Below, piece by piece: positions 1-8,369 of a stretch of 64,000 nucleotides of DNA; the first letter of the stretch is position 1; each line of letters opens with the position of its first letter. Source of the stretch: Neisseria sicca 4320 (GTDB lineage: Bacteria > Pseudomonadota > Gammaproteobacteria > Burkholderiales > Neisseriaceae); NCBI RefSeq assembly GCF_000193735.1, contig NZ_AEPF01000058.1, positions 1 through 64,000 on the forward strand, in the 5' to 3' direction. The position numbers and the translations under genes were made by a program. The notes under the pieces are model-generated. The model was not told the DNA's origin, searched no databases, and saw only the letters and a program-made list of their open reading frames with translations.

Positions 1-41
1 TGAATCCGCCGACCTTTGAAATCATCACAACATATCTAAAT

Positions 42-959
42 TCAGTTCAGACTTAACAACAAATCCCTAAAAACATTTGGGTCTTTAATAAAAGTCATCT
101 CACCCTCTTGGGGAAAATGAAAATCTAGCAGTCTTGATACCCAAAAGCGTACGCACCCAGCCCGCTGCGCCACAGGAAAATATTCCTTCTCTGCATCAGA
201 TAGCGGACGAATGCTTTCATAACCGTCAATAAACGCTTTACGTAACTTCGCGTCCAACTTGTTATCAGAAGTTCTCGACCAATCATTTACTGCGATTGCC
301 AAGTCATACATGAAATTTCCATTACATGCATAATAGAAATCTATGAACCCGGCCACATTTTCATCATCCAACAAAACGTTGTCTTTAAATAAATCGGCAT
401 GAATGATGCCGGATGGCAAATGACTGCCGAGATTGTTTTCCAAATCCGAAATTTCCTTACCCAGCAACTTGGTATCAGCCTCATTCAACTGTGGCAATAA
501 TTGTTCGTAAGCTTGCTTCCACCATGTGTTATACCGGGGATTTTCCATTTTTTCGGGAAAATCTTGAACTGCCAAATGCATTTTGGCCAACATAGCGCCC
601 GTGTTAAAACACTGAGCCTCGGTCGCCCATGCGGTATCCGCACCGTTTAATCTTGTAACGACGCAAGCCGGTTTACCTGCTAATATTGAATCCAGCTTGC
701 CATCTTTTCGTACAATCGGACTTGGACAAGCCACGCCTTTACCGCTCAAATGTTGGTTCAGATTCAAGAAAAATGGCAATTCATCCTGACGCAGCACTTC
801 AAATACAGTTAAAACATAGCTGCCTTTAGAAGTATTCAAAAAGTAATTACTGTTGGTAATTCCCTGCGCAATGCCTTGCAGCGAAACAAATTCTCCCAGA
901 TCGTAATCTGACAAAAATTCCCGTATTTGCTCATCAGAAATATTAGTATAAACAGACAT
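42..959 (-). CDS. thrB: Homoserine kinase, ThrB (APH-fold type)
   Basis: A 305-residue protein of the aminoglycoside-phosphotransferase fold, the form of homoserine kinase found in many beta- and gammaproteobacteria. It phosphorylates L-homoserine on the path to threonine in the cytoplasm. The catalytic loop HADLFKDN is at about residues 187-194, with catalytic Asp189 and Asn194, and the metal-binding Asp of IDFYYA is near 207. Length is normal for the family. It is followed by the 3' end of its neighbour era on the other side, both read leftward, with an uptake sequence between them. A related sugar or choline kinase is possible, but the N-terminal pattern matches ThrB best. Confidence 0.87.
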   Translation of the reverse strand: MSVYTNISDEQIREFLSDYDLGEFVSLQGIAQGITNSNYFLNTSKGSYVLTVFEVLRQDELPFFLNLNQHLSGKGVACPSPIVRKDGKLDSILAGKPACVVTRLNGADTAWATEAQCFNTGAMLAKMHLAVQDFPEKMENPRYNTWWKQAYEQLLPQLNEADTKLLGKEISDLENNLGSHLPSGIIHADLFKDNVLLDDENVAGFIDFYYACNGNFMYDLAIAVNDWSRTSDNKLDAKLRKAFIDGYESIRPLSDAEKEYFPVAQRAGCVRFWVSRLLDFHFPQEGEMTFIKDPNVFRDLLLSLN

Positions 960-1005
960 AGACTAAATCCAGTGTAAACAATCAATCGCAGTATTTTCAG
1001 ACGAC

Positions 1006-1932
1006 CTACAAACCCAGTTCCCTCAGGAAACGCACGTCGTCCGCCCAGCCTGATTTGACTTTGACCCAAACCTTTAAAAACACTTTGGTATCAAACAATT
1101 TTTCCATATCGAGGCGGGCTTCGGTGGAGATTTTTTTCAGTTTTTCCCCGCCTTTGCCGATTAGGATGGCTTTTTGGCTGTCTTTATCGACCAATACGGC
1201 GATGTAGATTCGGTAAAGGCCGTTTTCCTCTTCTTCGAATTGTTCTATTTCCACGTTCATGGCGTAGGGCAGCTCTTCGCCGAGGTAGCGGAACAGTTTT
1301 TCGCGCACGATTTCGGTGGCGAGGAAACGGCTGGAACGGTCCGTCACCATTTCTTCCGGATACATCGGCACGCTTTCGGGCAGATAAGGTCTGAGGCGCG
1401 CAAGCAGGTTGGCGATGCCTAATCCGTGTTTGGCGCTGACGGTTTCATGTCCTGCAAATTTGAATTCTGCGCTGATTTGCTCGATAAATTCCTGCAAACC
1501 GCCATTGCCCGCTTTGTTTTTGTCGATTTTGTTGATAACGAGGATAACGGGCGTGTTTGTCGGCAGTTGCTTCATCACGATACGGTCGGCATCGGTAAAG
1601 CGCATGGCTTCGACGACGAAAACGACGGCATCGACGCCACTCAACGCTTCGGTTACGTTTTGATTGAGGCGGTCGTTTAGGGCGTTGCGGTGTTTGGTTT
1701 GGAAACCGGGGGTATCGACGAAAACGAATTGGGCGGTGTCGTCGGTGTAAATGCCGGTAACGCGGTTGCGCGTGGTTTGGGCTTTTTTGCTGGTGATGCT
1801 GATTTTTTGTCCGATAAGGTGGTTCATCAGCGTGGATTTGCCGACGTTGGGGCGACCGACTATGGCGACAAAGCCGCAACGGTAGTCGGCGGGATGATTG
1901 GATTCGTTTTGCAGGAAGGTTTCGATGTCCAT
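1006..1932 (-). CDS. era: GTPase Era, 16S rRNA/30S assembly factor
   Basis: An essential GTPase that binds the 3' end of 16S rRNA during 30S maturation. The P-loop GRPNVGKST is at residues 26-34, DTPG at 73-76 and NKID at 134-137. The C-terminal KH RNA-binding domain contains the GxxG loop (IGKGGEKL). The 308-residue length is typical. It lies directly downstream of rnc in the same orientation, the usual rnc-era arrangement, separated by an inverted uptake-sequence pair. An uptake sequence overlaps its stop codon region. Confidence 0.96.
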   Translation of the reverse strand: MDIETFLQNESNHPADYRCGFVAIVGRPNVGKSTLMNHLIGQKISITSKKAQTTRNRVTGIYTDDTAQFVFVDTPGFQTKHRNALNDRLNQNVTEALSGVDAVVFVVEAMRFTDADRIVMKQLPTNTPVILVINKIDKNKAGNGGLQEFIEQISAEFKFAGHETVSAKHGLGIANLLARLRPYLPESVPMYPEEMVTDRSSRFLATEIVREKLFRYLGEELPYAMNVEIEQFEEEENGLYRIYIAVLVDKDSQKAILIGKGGEKLKKISTEARLDMEKLFDTKVFLKVWVKVKSGWADDVRFLRELGL

Positions 1933-1951
1933 GATGGCTTTCTGTTTGAGG

Positions 1952-1990
1952 TTTCAGACGACCTTTTCGTATCCCTAGGTCGTCTGAAAA
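1952..1990. repeat. Inverted pair of DNA uptake sequences
   Basis: Two copies of GGTCGTCTGAA face each other across about 16 bases between rnc and era. The pair could form a hairpin in the transcript, but era follows immediately on the same strand, so strong termination here is unlikely. Confidence 0.7.
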
Positions 1991-1999
1991 ATAAATCGG

Positions 2000-2719
2000 C
2001 TATTTTTTCGCTTTTTTCAAAGGATGGTGTTGCTCGAGCCATTGCAGCGCTTCTTTGGCGGCTTGCTGCTCGGCAACTTTGCGGCTGCTGCCTTGCGCTT
2101 TGCAGATGAAGCCCAGTTCGCCCAAGTCGCATGAAATCAAGAACATACTGTCATTGGCATGACCGATTTGTTCTTCGATACGGTATTTGGGCAGCGCAAG
2201 GCGGCGGGCTTGGAGGGCTTCTTGCAGGGCAGTTTTGTTGTCTTTGCCCTGCGTCTTGAAATCGGCGCGTTTGACGCGTTCTGCAAACAAGTGTCTCACC
2301 ACTTTCTCCGCCTCGGCGAAATCCGCATCAAAGCTGACGGCGGCAAACATCGCTTCCATAGCATCGGCAAGGATGGAGGGTCGTCTGAATCCGCCGCTTT
2401 TCAATTCGCCCGCGCCCAAATAAAGCCCGTCGCCGACATTCATTTCCAAAGCGATTTCTGCCAACACGCCTTCATTGACCAAGCTCGCGCGCAAACGCGA
2501 CAACTCGCCCTCGGTCAGTCTGGGGAACGCGTCAAACAACATTTTAGCGACGGTGTAGTTCAAAATCGAATCGCCGACAAACTCGAAACGTTCGTTATTT
2601 TTCGCATGGTAGCTGCGGTGGGTCAGCGCCTGCTGCAAAAGCGCGGTATCTTTGAAATGGTAACCCAGTTTATTCTGAATGGCGGCATGCGCTTGCTGTT
2701 TTAACACATCTGTTTTCAT
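2000..2719 (-). CDS. rnc: Ribonuclease III
   Basis: Double-strand RNA endonuclease that processes rRNA precursors and structured mRNAs. With the start at 2719 (MKTDVLKQQA) the protein has 239 residues. The RNase III signature ERFEFVGDSIL is at about 43-53, with catalytic acids in that motif, and a C-terminal double-stranded RNA binding domain covers about 155-230. The reading frame stays open 24 codons further upstream, but those codons do not look like RNase III and the 2719 start fits the family length. Operon partner of era. Confidence 0.95.
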   Translation of the reverse strand: MKTDVLKQQAHAAIQNKLGYHFKDTALLQQALTHRSYHAKNNERFEFVGDSILNYTVAKMLFDAFPRLTEGELSRLRASLVNEGVLAEIALEMNVGDGLYLGAGELKSGGFRRPSILADAMEAMFAAVSFDADFAEAEKVVRHLFAERVKRADFKTQGKDNKTALQEALQARRLALPKYRIEEQIGHANDSMFLISCDLGELGFICKAQGSSRKVAEQQAAKEALQWLEQHHPLKKAKK

Positions 2720-2991
2720 GAGGACGTTTGTCTTTCTTCTTGCTTCGGAATATCGGGCGGGAGGCGGCGAAAATTCAGCCTCCCAAACCAACCCGAATGC
2801 GTTTCGGCACTTGATGCAAATACGGAAACACTTTAAGGCTGCAATAGTCGTCTGAAATACAGTTCAGCCCGTTTCAGACGACCAGCATTGTACCATCAAA
2901 CCATAAGCGGCAAATATAAAGATACACGATGCAGAGCCAGCCCTAATCATGATAAAATCCGCACAATTTTTACGGCACGCAACACACCACA

Positions 2992-3315
2992 ATGAACAAA
3001 TTTGCCCAAGCCCTCTCAGCCGCACTCGACCGCTGCATTGTTACCAACACGGTAACCAAACAAGGCGAACCCGTCGGCTTCCTCTACCGCGAAGCCCCCG
3101 TTTTCGAAAACGACAGCGGCTGGCGTTTCTTCAGCGGCGACGAGACCGACGAATACACCGACGATCCCGACAATTTCAGCGTCGTCAGCCTTTCCGAAAT
3201 TACCCAGTCCAATCCCGCCGTTGCCGCGCTCATAACCCAACCCGAAGGCAGTGCATGGGAAATAGGCGAAGACGGCGAGTTTCAAGCCGTTGCCGACTGG
3301 CAGCCGCAGGAATAA
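2992..3315 (+). CDS. DUF2185 (Imm33-like) domain protein
   Basis: A 107-residue acidic soluble protein without signal peptide or membrane segment. The segment [19 protein letters not shown], followed by an acidic SGDETDEY stretch, matches the DUF2185 pattern, a domain also seen as an immunity protein (Imm33) next to polymorphic toxins. No toxin gene is nearby: it sits alone between rnc and ribH, so an immunity role is not supported here. Function unknown. The ribosome site is weak, but the codon pattern is convincing for a real gene. Confidence 0.75.
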   Translation: MNKFAQALSAALDRCIVTNTVTKQGEPVGFLYREAPVFENDSGWRFFSGDETDEYTDDPDNFSVVSLSEITQSNPAVAALITQPEGSAWEIGEDGEFQAVADWQPQE

Positions 3316-3391
3316 ATCCCCCAATATCGTTTTCAGAAAAGCCAAACGTCGTCTGGAAACCCGTTTACCGCTCAAAATACAAGGAAACACC

Positions 3392-3871
3392 ATGAACATC
3401 ATCGCCCCGAACCTCGACGGCGTACACCTGCGTATCGGCATCGTACAAGCACGCTTTACCAACGAAATCGGCAGCGAAATGCTCAAAGTCTGCTGCTGCA
3501 CCCTGCAAGAATTGGGCGTAGCCGACAACAACATCACCATTGCCACCGTACCCGGCGCGCTTGAAGTACCGCTTGTTCTGCAAAACATGGCAGTCTCTGA
3601 GCAATACGATGCGCTGATTGCCATCGGCGTCGTCATCCGCGGCGAAACCTACCATTTCGAACTCGTTTCCAACGAATCCGGTTCAGGCGTAACCCGAGTC
3701 GGACTCGACTACAACATCCCCATTGCCAACGCCATCCTGACCACCGAAAACGACGAGCAAGCCGTCGCGCGCATTGAAGAAAAAGCCGCCGACGCCGCCA
3801 AAGTCGCTGTCGAATGCGCCAACCTCGTCAACTATCTGATCGAAGAGCAGTTTGACGACGAAGAAGAATAA
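3392..3871 (+). CDS. ribH: 6,7-dimethyl-8-ribityllumazine synthase
   Basis: Penultimate enzyme of riboflavin synthesis. It condenses a ribitylamino-uracil with dihydroxybutanone phosphate and forms icosahedral or pentameric assemblies. The 159-residue length is typical. The N-terminal substrate loop ([13 protein letters not shown]), the GALEVP motif and [13 protein letters not shown], including the catalytic His, are all present. I chose the start at 3392 ([10 protein letters not shown]) because AAGGAAA precedes it and upstream codons are not family-like. nusB follows about 145 bases later, a common ribH-nusB pairing. Confidence 0.95.
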   Translation: MNIIAPNLDGVHLRIGIVQARFTNEIGSEMLKVCCCTLQELGVADNNITIATVPGALEVPLVLQNMAVSEQYDALIAIGVVIRGETYHFELVSNESGSGVTRVGLDYNIPIANAILTTENDEQAVARIEEKAADAAKVAVECANLVNYLIEEQFDDEEE

Positions 3872-3936
3872 GCCCGAACGCGAAACCCGTAGCTTTACCG
3901 CACTCCGGTTTCGCACCATCTGCCGGACAAACCGTT

Positions 3937-3973
3937 TTCAGACGACCCGTCATCCGACAGAGGTCGTCTGAAA
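3937..3973. repeat. Inverted uptake-sequence pair between ribH and nusB
   Basis: TTCAGACGACC and AGGTCGTCTGAA form a hairpin with a short loop. It can act as a weak terminator behind ribH and as a transformation uptake signal. No T-run follows, so read-through into nusB is likely. Confidence 0.65.
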
Positions 3974-4016
3974 CATTCATTACCGCACCTACCGTGCCGC
4001 CAACGAAGGAATCCCC

Positions 4017-4448
4017 ATGAAAACCCCACGCCGCCGCGCCCGCGAGTTAGCCGTACAAGCCCTCTACCAAGCCGGCATCAACAACACCGCCGCCCCCGAA
4101 ATCGCCAAAAACATCCAAGACCAGCCCGACTTCGCCAAAGCGGACGAAGAGCTGTTCAACAAACTCTTCTTCGGCACGCACACCCACGCCGCCGAATACA
4201 TCCAGCAAATCCGCCCCCTGCTCGACCGCGACGAAAAAGACCTCAGCCCCATCGAACGCGCCGTCCTGCTGATGGCATGCCACGAATTGAGCGCGATGCC
4301 CGAGACCCCCTACCCCGTCATCATCAACGAAGCCATCGAAGTGACCAAAACCTTCGGCGGTACCGACGGACACAAATTCGTCAACGGCATCCTCGACAAA
4401 CTCGCCGCCCAACTGCGCCCGAATGACCCGAAGCGCGGCAACGTATAA
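4017..4448 (+). CDS. nusB: Transcription antitermination factor NusB
   Basis: RNA-binding factor that joins NusE (S10) on the boxA element of rRNA transcripts to prevent early termination. The 143-residue all-helical protein begins with the basic KTPRRRARELAVQALYQ motif. It carries SPIERAVLLMACHEL in the middle and the C-terminal FVNGILDKLA segment of the family. Same strand as ribH, followed at once by a strong hairpin terminator. Confidence 0.95.
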   Translation: MKTPRRRARELAVQALYQAGINNTAAPEIAKNIQDQPDFAKADEELFNKLFFGTHTHAAEYIQQIRPLLDRDEKDLSPIERAVLLMACHELSAMPETPYPVIINEAIEVTKTFGGTDGHKFVNGILDKLAAQLRPNDPKRGNV

Positions 4449-4464
4449 TCCATTGAGTAATCAT

Positions 4465-4499
4465 AAAAAGGTCGTCTGAAAATTTCAGACGACCTTTTT
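4465..4499. terminator. Perfect uptake-sequence hairpin terminator after nusB
   Basis: Seventeen-base arms (AAAAAGGTCGTCTGAAA and its complement) around one base, followed by a T-run. It is the best formed of the uptake-sequence terminators here and would work in both directions. Confidence 0.85.
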
Positions 4500-4624
4500 G
4501 GCTTAAATTTAATTAAAGAGCTTGTTCTTGTCGTTGTATTACTCACCCCATATTCTTTTATCATGGAATATAACTACAAAATACAAAAATACAACAATCG
4601 AAGAGAAACTTTACAAGAAAAAAC

Positions 4625-4653
4625 TTGCATTACTTCCGCTTAAAGCGCATAAT
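4625..4653 (+). promoter_or_regulatory. Sigma-70 promoter of the sRNA candidate
   Basis: TTGCAT at 4625-4630 and CATAAT at 4648-4653 are separated by exactly 17 bases. Transcription should start about 4658-4660, just before the predicted structured RNA. Confidence 0.6.
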
Positions 4654-4658
4654 TCATC

Positions 4659-4750
4659 CCGTTAGCTGGTTCGAGTAGTCAGTTAATAGTTTCTCCTCTA
4701 TTTCTCCTTTGTAGACTTGGCACACATCCTATTGATGTGTGCATTTTTTT
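4659..4750 (+). ncRNA. Small regulatory RNA candidate, NmsR/RcoF-like
   Basis: About 90 bases with a promoter in front and an intrinsic terminator behind. Predicted parts: a first stem pairing TTAGCTG with CAGTTAA (about 4662-4687); a second short stem (AGTTT with AGACT) whose large loop holds two CU-rich anti-Shine-Dalgarno stretches (TTTCTCC at 4690-4696 and 4701-4707); and a 9-bp terminator stem at 4720-4742 followed by seven T. This layout resembles the sibling sRNAs of pathogenic Neisseria (NmsR A/B, NgncR_162/163), which repress amino-acid uptake, methylcitrate and TCA genes. As I recall, those also lie beside an lrp/asnC-type gene. Only one copy is visible here. The rest of the gap 4501-4858 shows nothing else. 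Confidence 0.55.
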
Positions 4751-4858
4751 GCTTTTTTCTTTCAATCTAAGATATAAGCAAAGAAGTTGCAATCTTTCAT
4801 ATTTCCCTATCTACTATTTACCAGTGTAATTATTCTAATCTTAGTTTCTGTTCTGCAT

Positions 4859-5323
4859 TCAATCCAAATCCAACACGGTTTCTTCTTTTACTTCTTCCAT
4901 CACCACATAACTTCGGCTTTCCGCAGCAGCAGGCAGGTGCAGCAAAATATTGCCCAACATATCCCGATAGGCCGACATATCGGGCAGGCGGACTTTAATC
5001 AGATAATCGTATTCGCCCGATACCAAGTGGCATTCCAAAATTTGCGGAATCCTCATGACTTCCCGACGAAAATCTTCAAAAATATTGCCTGATTTCGAAC
5101 GCAGCTTCAATTCAACAAAAATCAACAACCCTTTGCCCAATAAATTCGGATTGAGGCGGGCGTGATAGCCTGTAATGAAATTATCGCGCTCCAGCCGTTT
5201 GACGCGCTCGGTAACAGGCGTAGTCGAAAGACCCACTTTCTCCGCCAGTTCCGTCATCGGTATCCGGGCGTTTTGTTGCAGAATTTTTAAAATTTTTAGA
5301 TCGGTTTTATCCAGTTCTTTCAT
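4859..5323 (-). CDS. Lrp/AsnC family transcriptional regulator
   Basis: A 154-residue regulator with an N-terminal winged helix-turn-helix (LDKTDLKILKILQQNARI to about residue 60) and a C-terminal ligand-binding RAM domain (about 70-150, with the VSGEYDYLIKV motif). The start at 5323 is preceded by AAGGAAAAG and gives the usual family length. It is divergent from dadA with a 133-base shared upstream region. This suggests it senses alanine or leucine and controls D-amino acid dehydrogenase, as Lrp does for dadA in E. coli. It converges on the sRNA candidate. Confidence 0.9.
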   Translation of the reverse strand: MKELDKTDLKILKILQQNARIPMTELAEKVGLSTTPVTERVKRLERDNFITGYHARLNPNLLGKGLLIFVELKLRSKSGNIFEDFRREVMRIPQILECHLVSGEYDYLIKVRLPDMSAYRDMLGNILLHLPAAAESRSYVVMEEVKEETVLDLD

Positions 5324-5456
5324 ACTGCTTTTCCTTTTGAATGTCATTAAATAGGGATAATACATACGAAATTATTAGAAATAAAGTGAATATACCTAAT
5401 AAAAATATCCTAAACTAGCCATTCATAATCAAAAATAATTTTAAGGAGAAAAAAAT

Positions 5457-6716
5457 ATGAAGCTGATTGTTTTGGGTGCAGGTATCGCCGGAGTTTCAAC
5501 CGCATGGTATTTGGCTTCCGAAGGGCATGACGTAACTGTCATCGACCGCGCTGAGGATGTGGCAATGGAAACCAGCTTTGCCAATGCCGGACAGCTCTCT
5601 TACGGCTACACCACGCCTTGGGCGGCTCCGGGTATTCCGCTCAAGGCCTTGAAGTGGATGTTCAAGCAACACTCGCCCTTAATTTTTAAACCTGATGGAA
5701 GCCTGTTTCAAATCCGCTGGCTCAAACAAATGCTGGACAACTGTACGGCGGAGCGTTATCAAATCAATAAAGAGAGGATGGTTCGGATTTCGGAATACAG
5801 CCGTGAAATGTTCCGTCTTTTTAAAGAACAGGAAAACATTGATTTTGAGGGTAGAAACAAGGGGACTTTGCAAATCTTCCGCACGCAAAAAGAAGTTGCC
5901 GCGGCTGAAAAAGACATTGCCGTTTTAGAACGTTACGGCGTTCCCCTACGTCGTCTGAAACCTGAAGAATGCTTGGAATTCGAACCCGCGCTACACCATG
6001 CTTTACCTAAAATCGCAGGCGGATTGCACCTTCCTGCCGATGCCACCGGCGATTGCCGTCTGTTTACCCGAAAACTGCGCGATTTGTGCATACAGAAAGG
6101 CGTGCGTTTTGAATTCGGACATCACATACGCCGCATCATACACGACCGATGCCGCATTACTGCCGTTGAAACCGACCAAGGACAGTTTGAGGCAGACGCA
6201 TTCGTATGCGCCTTAGGCTGTTTCAGCAGAACGGTTTTGGAGGATTTGGGCTGGGATTTGCCGATTTATCCGGTAAAAGGCTATTCATTGACCCTCCCTG
6301 TCGTTCATGATGAAAAAGCGCCGGTTTCCACCGTTCTTGATGAAACATACAAAGTTGCCATCACCCGCTTCGACAAACGCATCCGCGTCGGCGGTATGGC
6401 GGAGTTGTCAGGTTACGGATTGCATTTATCCGAAAAACGCCGTGCTACTTTGGCATTGGTCGTCAACGACCTTTTCCCGGGCGGCGGAGATTTGCAGCAG
6501 GCGGAATTTTGGAGCGGGTTAAGGCCGATGACGCCCGACAGCACGCCGCTTATCGGCAAAACACCATTGGAAAACCTGTTTCTGAACACAGGACACGGGA
6601 CTTTAGGTTGGACTATGTCGCTCGGCTCTGCCAAACTGACCGCCGATATAGTCTGCGGTAAGGAAACCGAAATCGGCAGCGATGATTTGGGTTTGTTTCG
6701 TTACACGAAAGTTTGA
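5457..6716 (+). CDS. dadA: D-amino acid dehydrogenase, FAD-dependent
   Basis: Oxidises D-alanine and other D-amino acids to 2-oxo acids and ammonia and passes electrons to the respiratory chain at the inner membrane. 419 residues. The N-terminal FAD-binding Rossmann motif [14 protein letters not shown] is at about 7-20, and the C-terminal flavin motif [12 protein letters not shown] is near 378. A strong ribosome site (AAGGAG) precedes the ATG. Divergent from the Lrp-type gene. Two uptake-sequence hairpins follow the stop. No alanine racemase gene is adjacent. Confidence 0.93.
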   Translation: MKLIVLGAGIAGVSTAWYLASEGHDVTVIDRAEDVAMETSFANAGQLSYGYTTPWAAPGIPLKALKWMFKQHSPLIFKPDGSLFQIRWLKQMLDNCTAERYQINKERMVRISEYSREMFRLFKEQENIDFEGRNKGTLQIFRTQKEVAAAEKDIAVLERYGVPLRRLKPEECLEFEPALHHALPKIAGGLHLPADATGDCRLFTRKLRDLCIQKGVRFEFGHHIRRIIHDRCRITAVETDQGQFEADAFVCALGCFSRTVLEDLGWDLPIYPVKGYSLTLPVVHDEKAPVSTVLDETYKVAITRFDKRIRVGGMAELSGYGLHLSEKRRATLALVVNDLFPGGGDLQQAEFWSGLRPMTPDSTPLIGKTPLENLFLNTGHGTLGWTMSLGSAKLTADIVCGKETEIGSDDLGLFRYTKV

Positions 6717-6738
6717 CGGCGCAATGCACTGTCTTTGT

Positions 6739-6810
6739 AAAAAGGTCGTCTGAAAACGGATATAGCAAGTTTCCTCAAACCTATATTCCGACTTTTCAGA
6801 CGACCTTTTT
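6739..6810. terminator. Uptake-sequence inverted repeat after dadA
   Basis: AAAAAGGTCGTCTGAAAA and its complement are separated by about 36 bases and end in a T-run. Likely terminator of dadA. Confidence 0.65.
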
Positions 6811-6909
6811 CAATTCGGTATTGTGTTGTTGCGGGTAAAATCCACGCTGCGGCGTTTTGGATTTTCAACCCGCTACACCTAGTAGAGTAGGTGAGGTTGC
6901 CGATATGGC

Positions 6910-6953
6910 AAAGGTCGTCTGAAAGCCTTGAGTTAAGGTTTCAGACGACCTTT
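6910..6953. terminator. Uptake-sequence hairpin at the convergent dadA/GTPase junction
   Basis: AAAGGTCGTCTGAAA and its complement flank a 14-base loop, directly after the stop of the leftward GTPase gene. Serves as its terminator. Confidence 0.75.
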
Positions 6954-6959
6954 GATTTT

Positions 6960-8297
6960 TTATCCGCCCAATTTCCTACTCAAACTTTCCGCATATTCCT
7001 CGCGCTCGGCGCGGCTGGTTTCGGGGAGGTGGGTGTTGAGGGACGACCATTTCCACCTGCTGCGTGCTTTGTTGAGTTCGGACGGGAGTTTGTCCGGCGT
7101 CCAGGGCGCTTTGCGGCTGTGCAACTCTACTTGCGATTGCGCAGCGTGGCCGCGCGTTTGCAGGATGTGGAGCAAATCGAGGGCGCGGGCGGCGAGCAGA
7201 GTCAGGGTTTCGGAATCGGTGTGCAGGGTTTGGCGGCCGTTGAGCTTGTCGGAAATAGTGCGGGTATTGGGCAGGATGCCGCCGAGAAAGCCGCCGATTG
7301 CCGTCCCCAATCCGAGCGAACCACCGAGCGTGGCGATGTCCAGCCCCAAGCCGATGAGTGCGCCGGTTGCCGCGCCCGTGCCGGTACGGATGCCGTATTC
7401 TTTGAGCAATTCGCTGTCGAACGGGTCTTGATGGAAGGCTTTGGGCACCCAGTCGCCGCGGTCGATTTCGCTGTGGTAGAAGCGGTAGAGGCCAAACAGC
7501 CGCTGCTGCATCTGCCGTTCGAGCTGGCGTATTTCTGCCTGCATGGTTTGCAGGACGGGCGCGGGGTCGTCGTTTTCGTCGATTTCCTGCGTAAAGGCGG
7601 CAACGTCGAGCAGGAAACCTGCGATTTCGTGTCGCGCTTCTTTATCCAGACGCGTCCATTCGCGGCGGCGGGAGGCGGTCAGGCGGTCGATGATGTCATG
7701 CTGCGGCAACATGGTGGCGAGCTTGTTCCAGAGGTTCAATTCGCCTTCAAAATCGAATGCGACGGTGTCGAATCCTGCGAAAACGTGCAGGTTGCGACGC
7801 GCCAGCATGGTCGTCCACGCTTCGGGAAGCTGCCCGCCGGTAAAGTTGAACACAGGCATGGCCGGTTTGGCGCACCATGAAAGGATGGTCAATTCATCCC
7901 GATATTTGTCGAGGACGGGTTCGCGCGCATCGATGACGTACAACGCCATATCGCTCTGCAAAAGCTGCCGCAGCACTTTGGCTTCTTGGTTGAAATCGTG
8001 ATGCGCGCCGTCGCTGTCGAGAAACTGTTGCAGCCGCTCGATGCCGTCGGCGCGTGCATCCGTATGGGTTTCAAGCCAGTCCAAAACGCCGCCCGCGTCT
8101 TCGAGTCCGGGCGTATCGTACAGATACAGCAGCGTATCGGCGCCGTCGGTAATCGCGGCTTCTTCGACATGGCGCGTGGTGGACGGCGCGTTTTTGACTT
8201 CGCCGAAGCCGCTGTCGCGCAACAGGGTGCGCAGGAGCGAGGTTTTGCCGGTATTGGTATGCCCGACGACGGCAAGGGAAAGGGGTTGTTTGTTCAT
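6960..8297 (-). CDS. GTPase with DUF3482 domain
   Basis: A 445-residue protein with an N-terminal Era/TrmE-like GTPase domain: P-loop GHTNTGKTSLL at about 12-22, DTPGLED near 63, and NFTGG in place of the usual NKxD at about 150. The C-terminal DUF3482 region holds a glycine- and alanine-rich stretch (GAATGALIGLGLDIATLGGS, then GTAIGGFLGGI) that could insert in or lie on a membrane. It pairs with the upstream DUF2868 membrane protein, an arrangement seen in several proteobacteria. Precise function unknown; a role in envelope or membrane homeostasis is only a guess. Confidence 0.85.
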   Translation of the reverse strand: MNKQPLSLAVVGHTNTGKTSLLRTLLRDSGFGEVKNAPSTTRHVEEAAITDGADTLLYLYDTPGLEDAGGVLDWLETHTDARADGIERLQQFLDSDGAHHDFNQEAKVLRQLLQSDMALYVIDAREPVLDKYRDELTILSWCAKPAMPVFNFTGGQLPEAWTTMLARRNLHVFAGFDTVAFDFEGELNLWNKLATMLPQHDIIDRLTASRRREWTRLDKEARHEIAGFLLDVAAFTQEIDENDDPAPVLQTMQAEIRQLERQMQQRLFGLYRFYHSEIDRGDWVPKAFHQDPFDSELLKEYGIRTGTGAATGALIGLGLDIATLGGSLGLGTAIGGFLGGILPNTRTISDKLNGRQTLHTDSETLTLLAARALDLLHILQTRGHAAQSQVELHSRKAPWTPDKLPSELNKARSRWKWSSLNTHLPETSRAEREEYAESLSRKLGG

Positions 8298-8369
8298 GAT
8301 GTTTTTGAAGAATGGATTTTCAGACGACCTTTTTCAGGATGGCGGCTTTATGGGGCGTTTCAAGTGCGG

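Noticed and set aside
2992..3315. DUF2185/Imm33 protein as an immunity gene of a polymorphic toxin system
   Set aside because: Flanked by rnc and ribH with no toxin, Rhs or CdiA sequence nearby.
6891..7880. Long open frame opposite the DUF3482 GTPase gene
   Set aside because: Antisense shadow of a well supported gene; its translation shows no family-like motifs.
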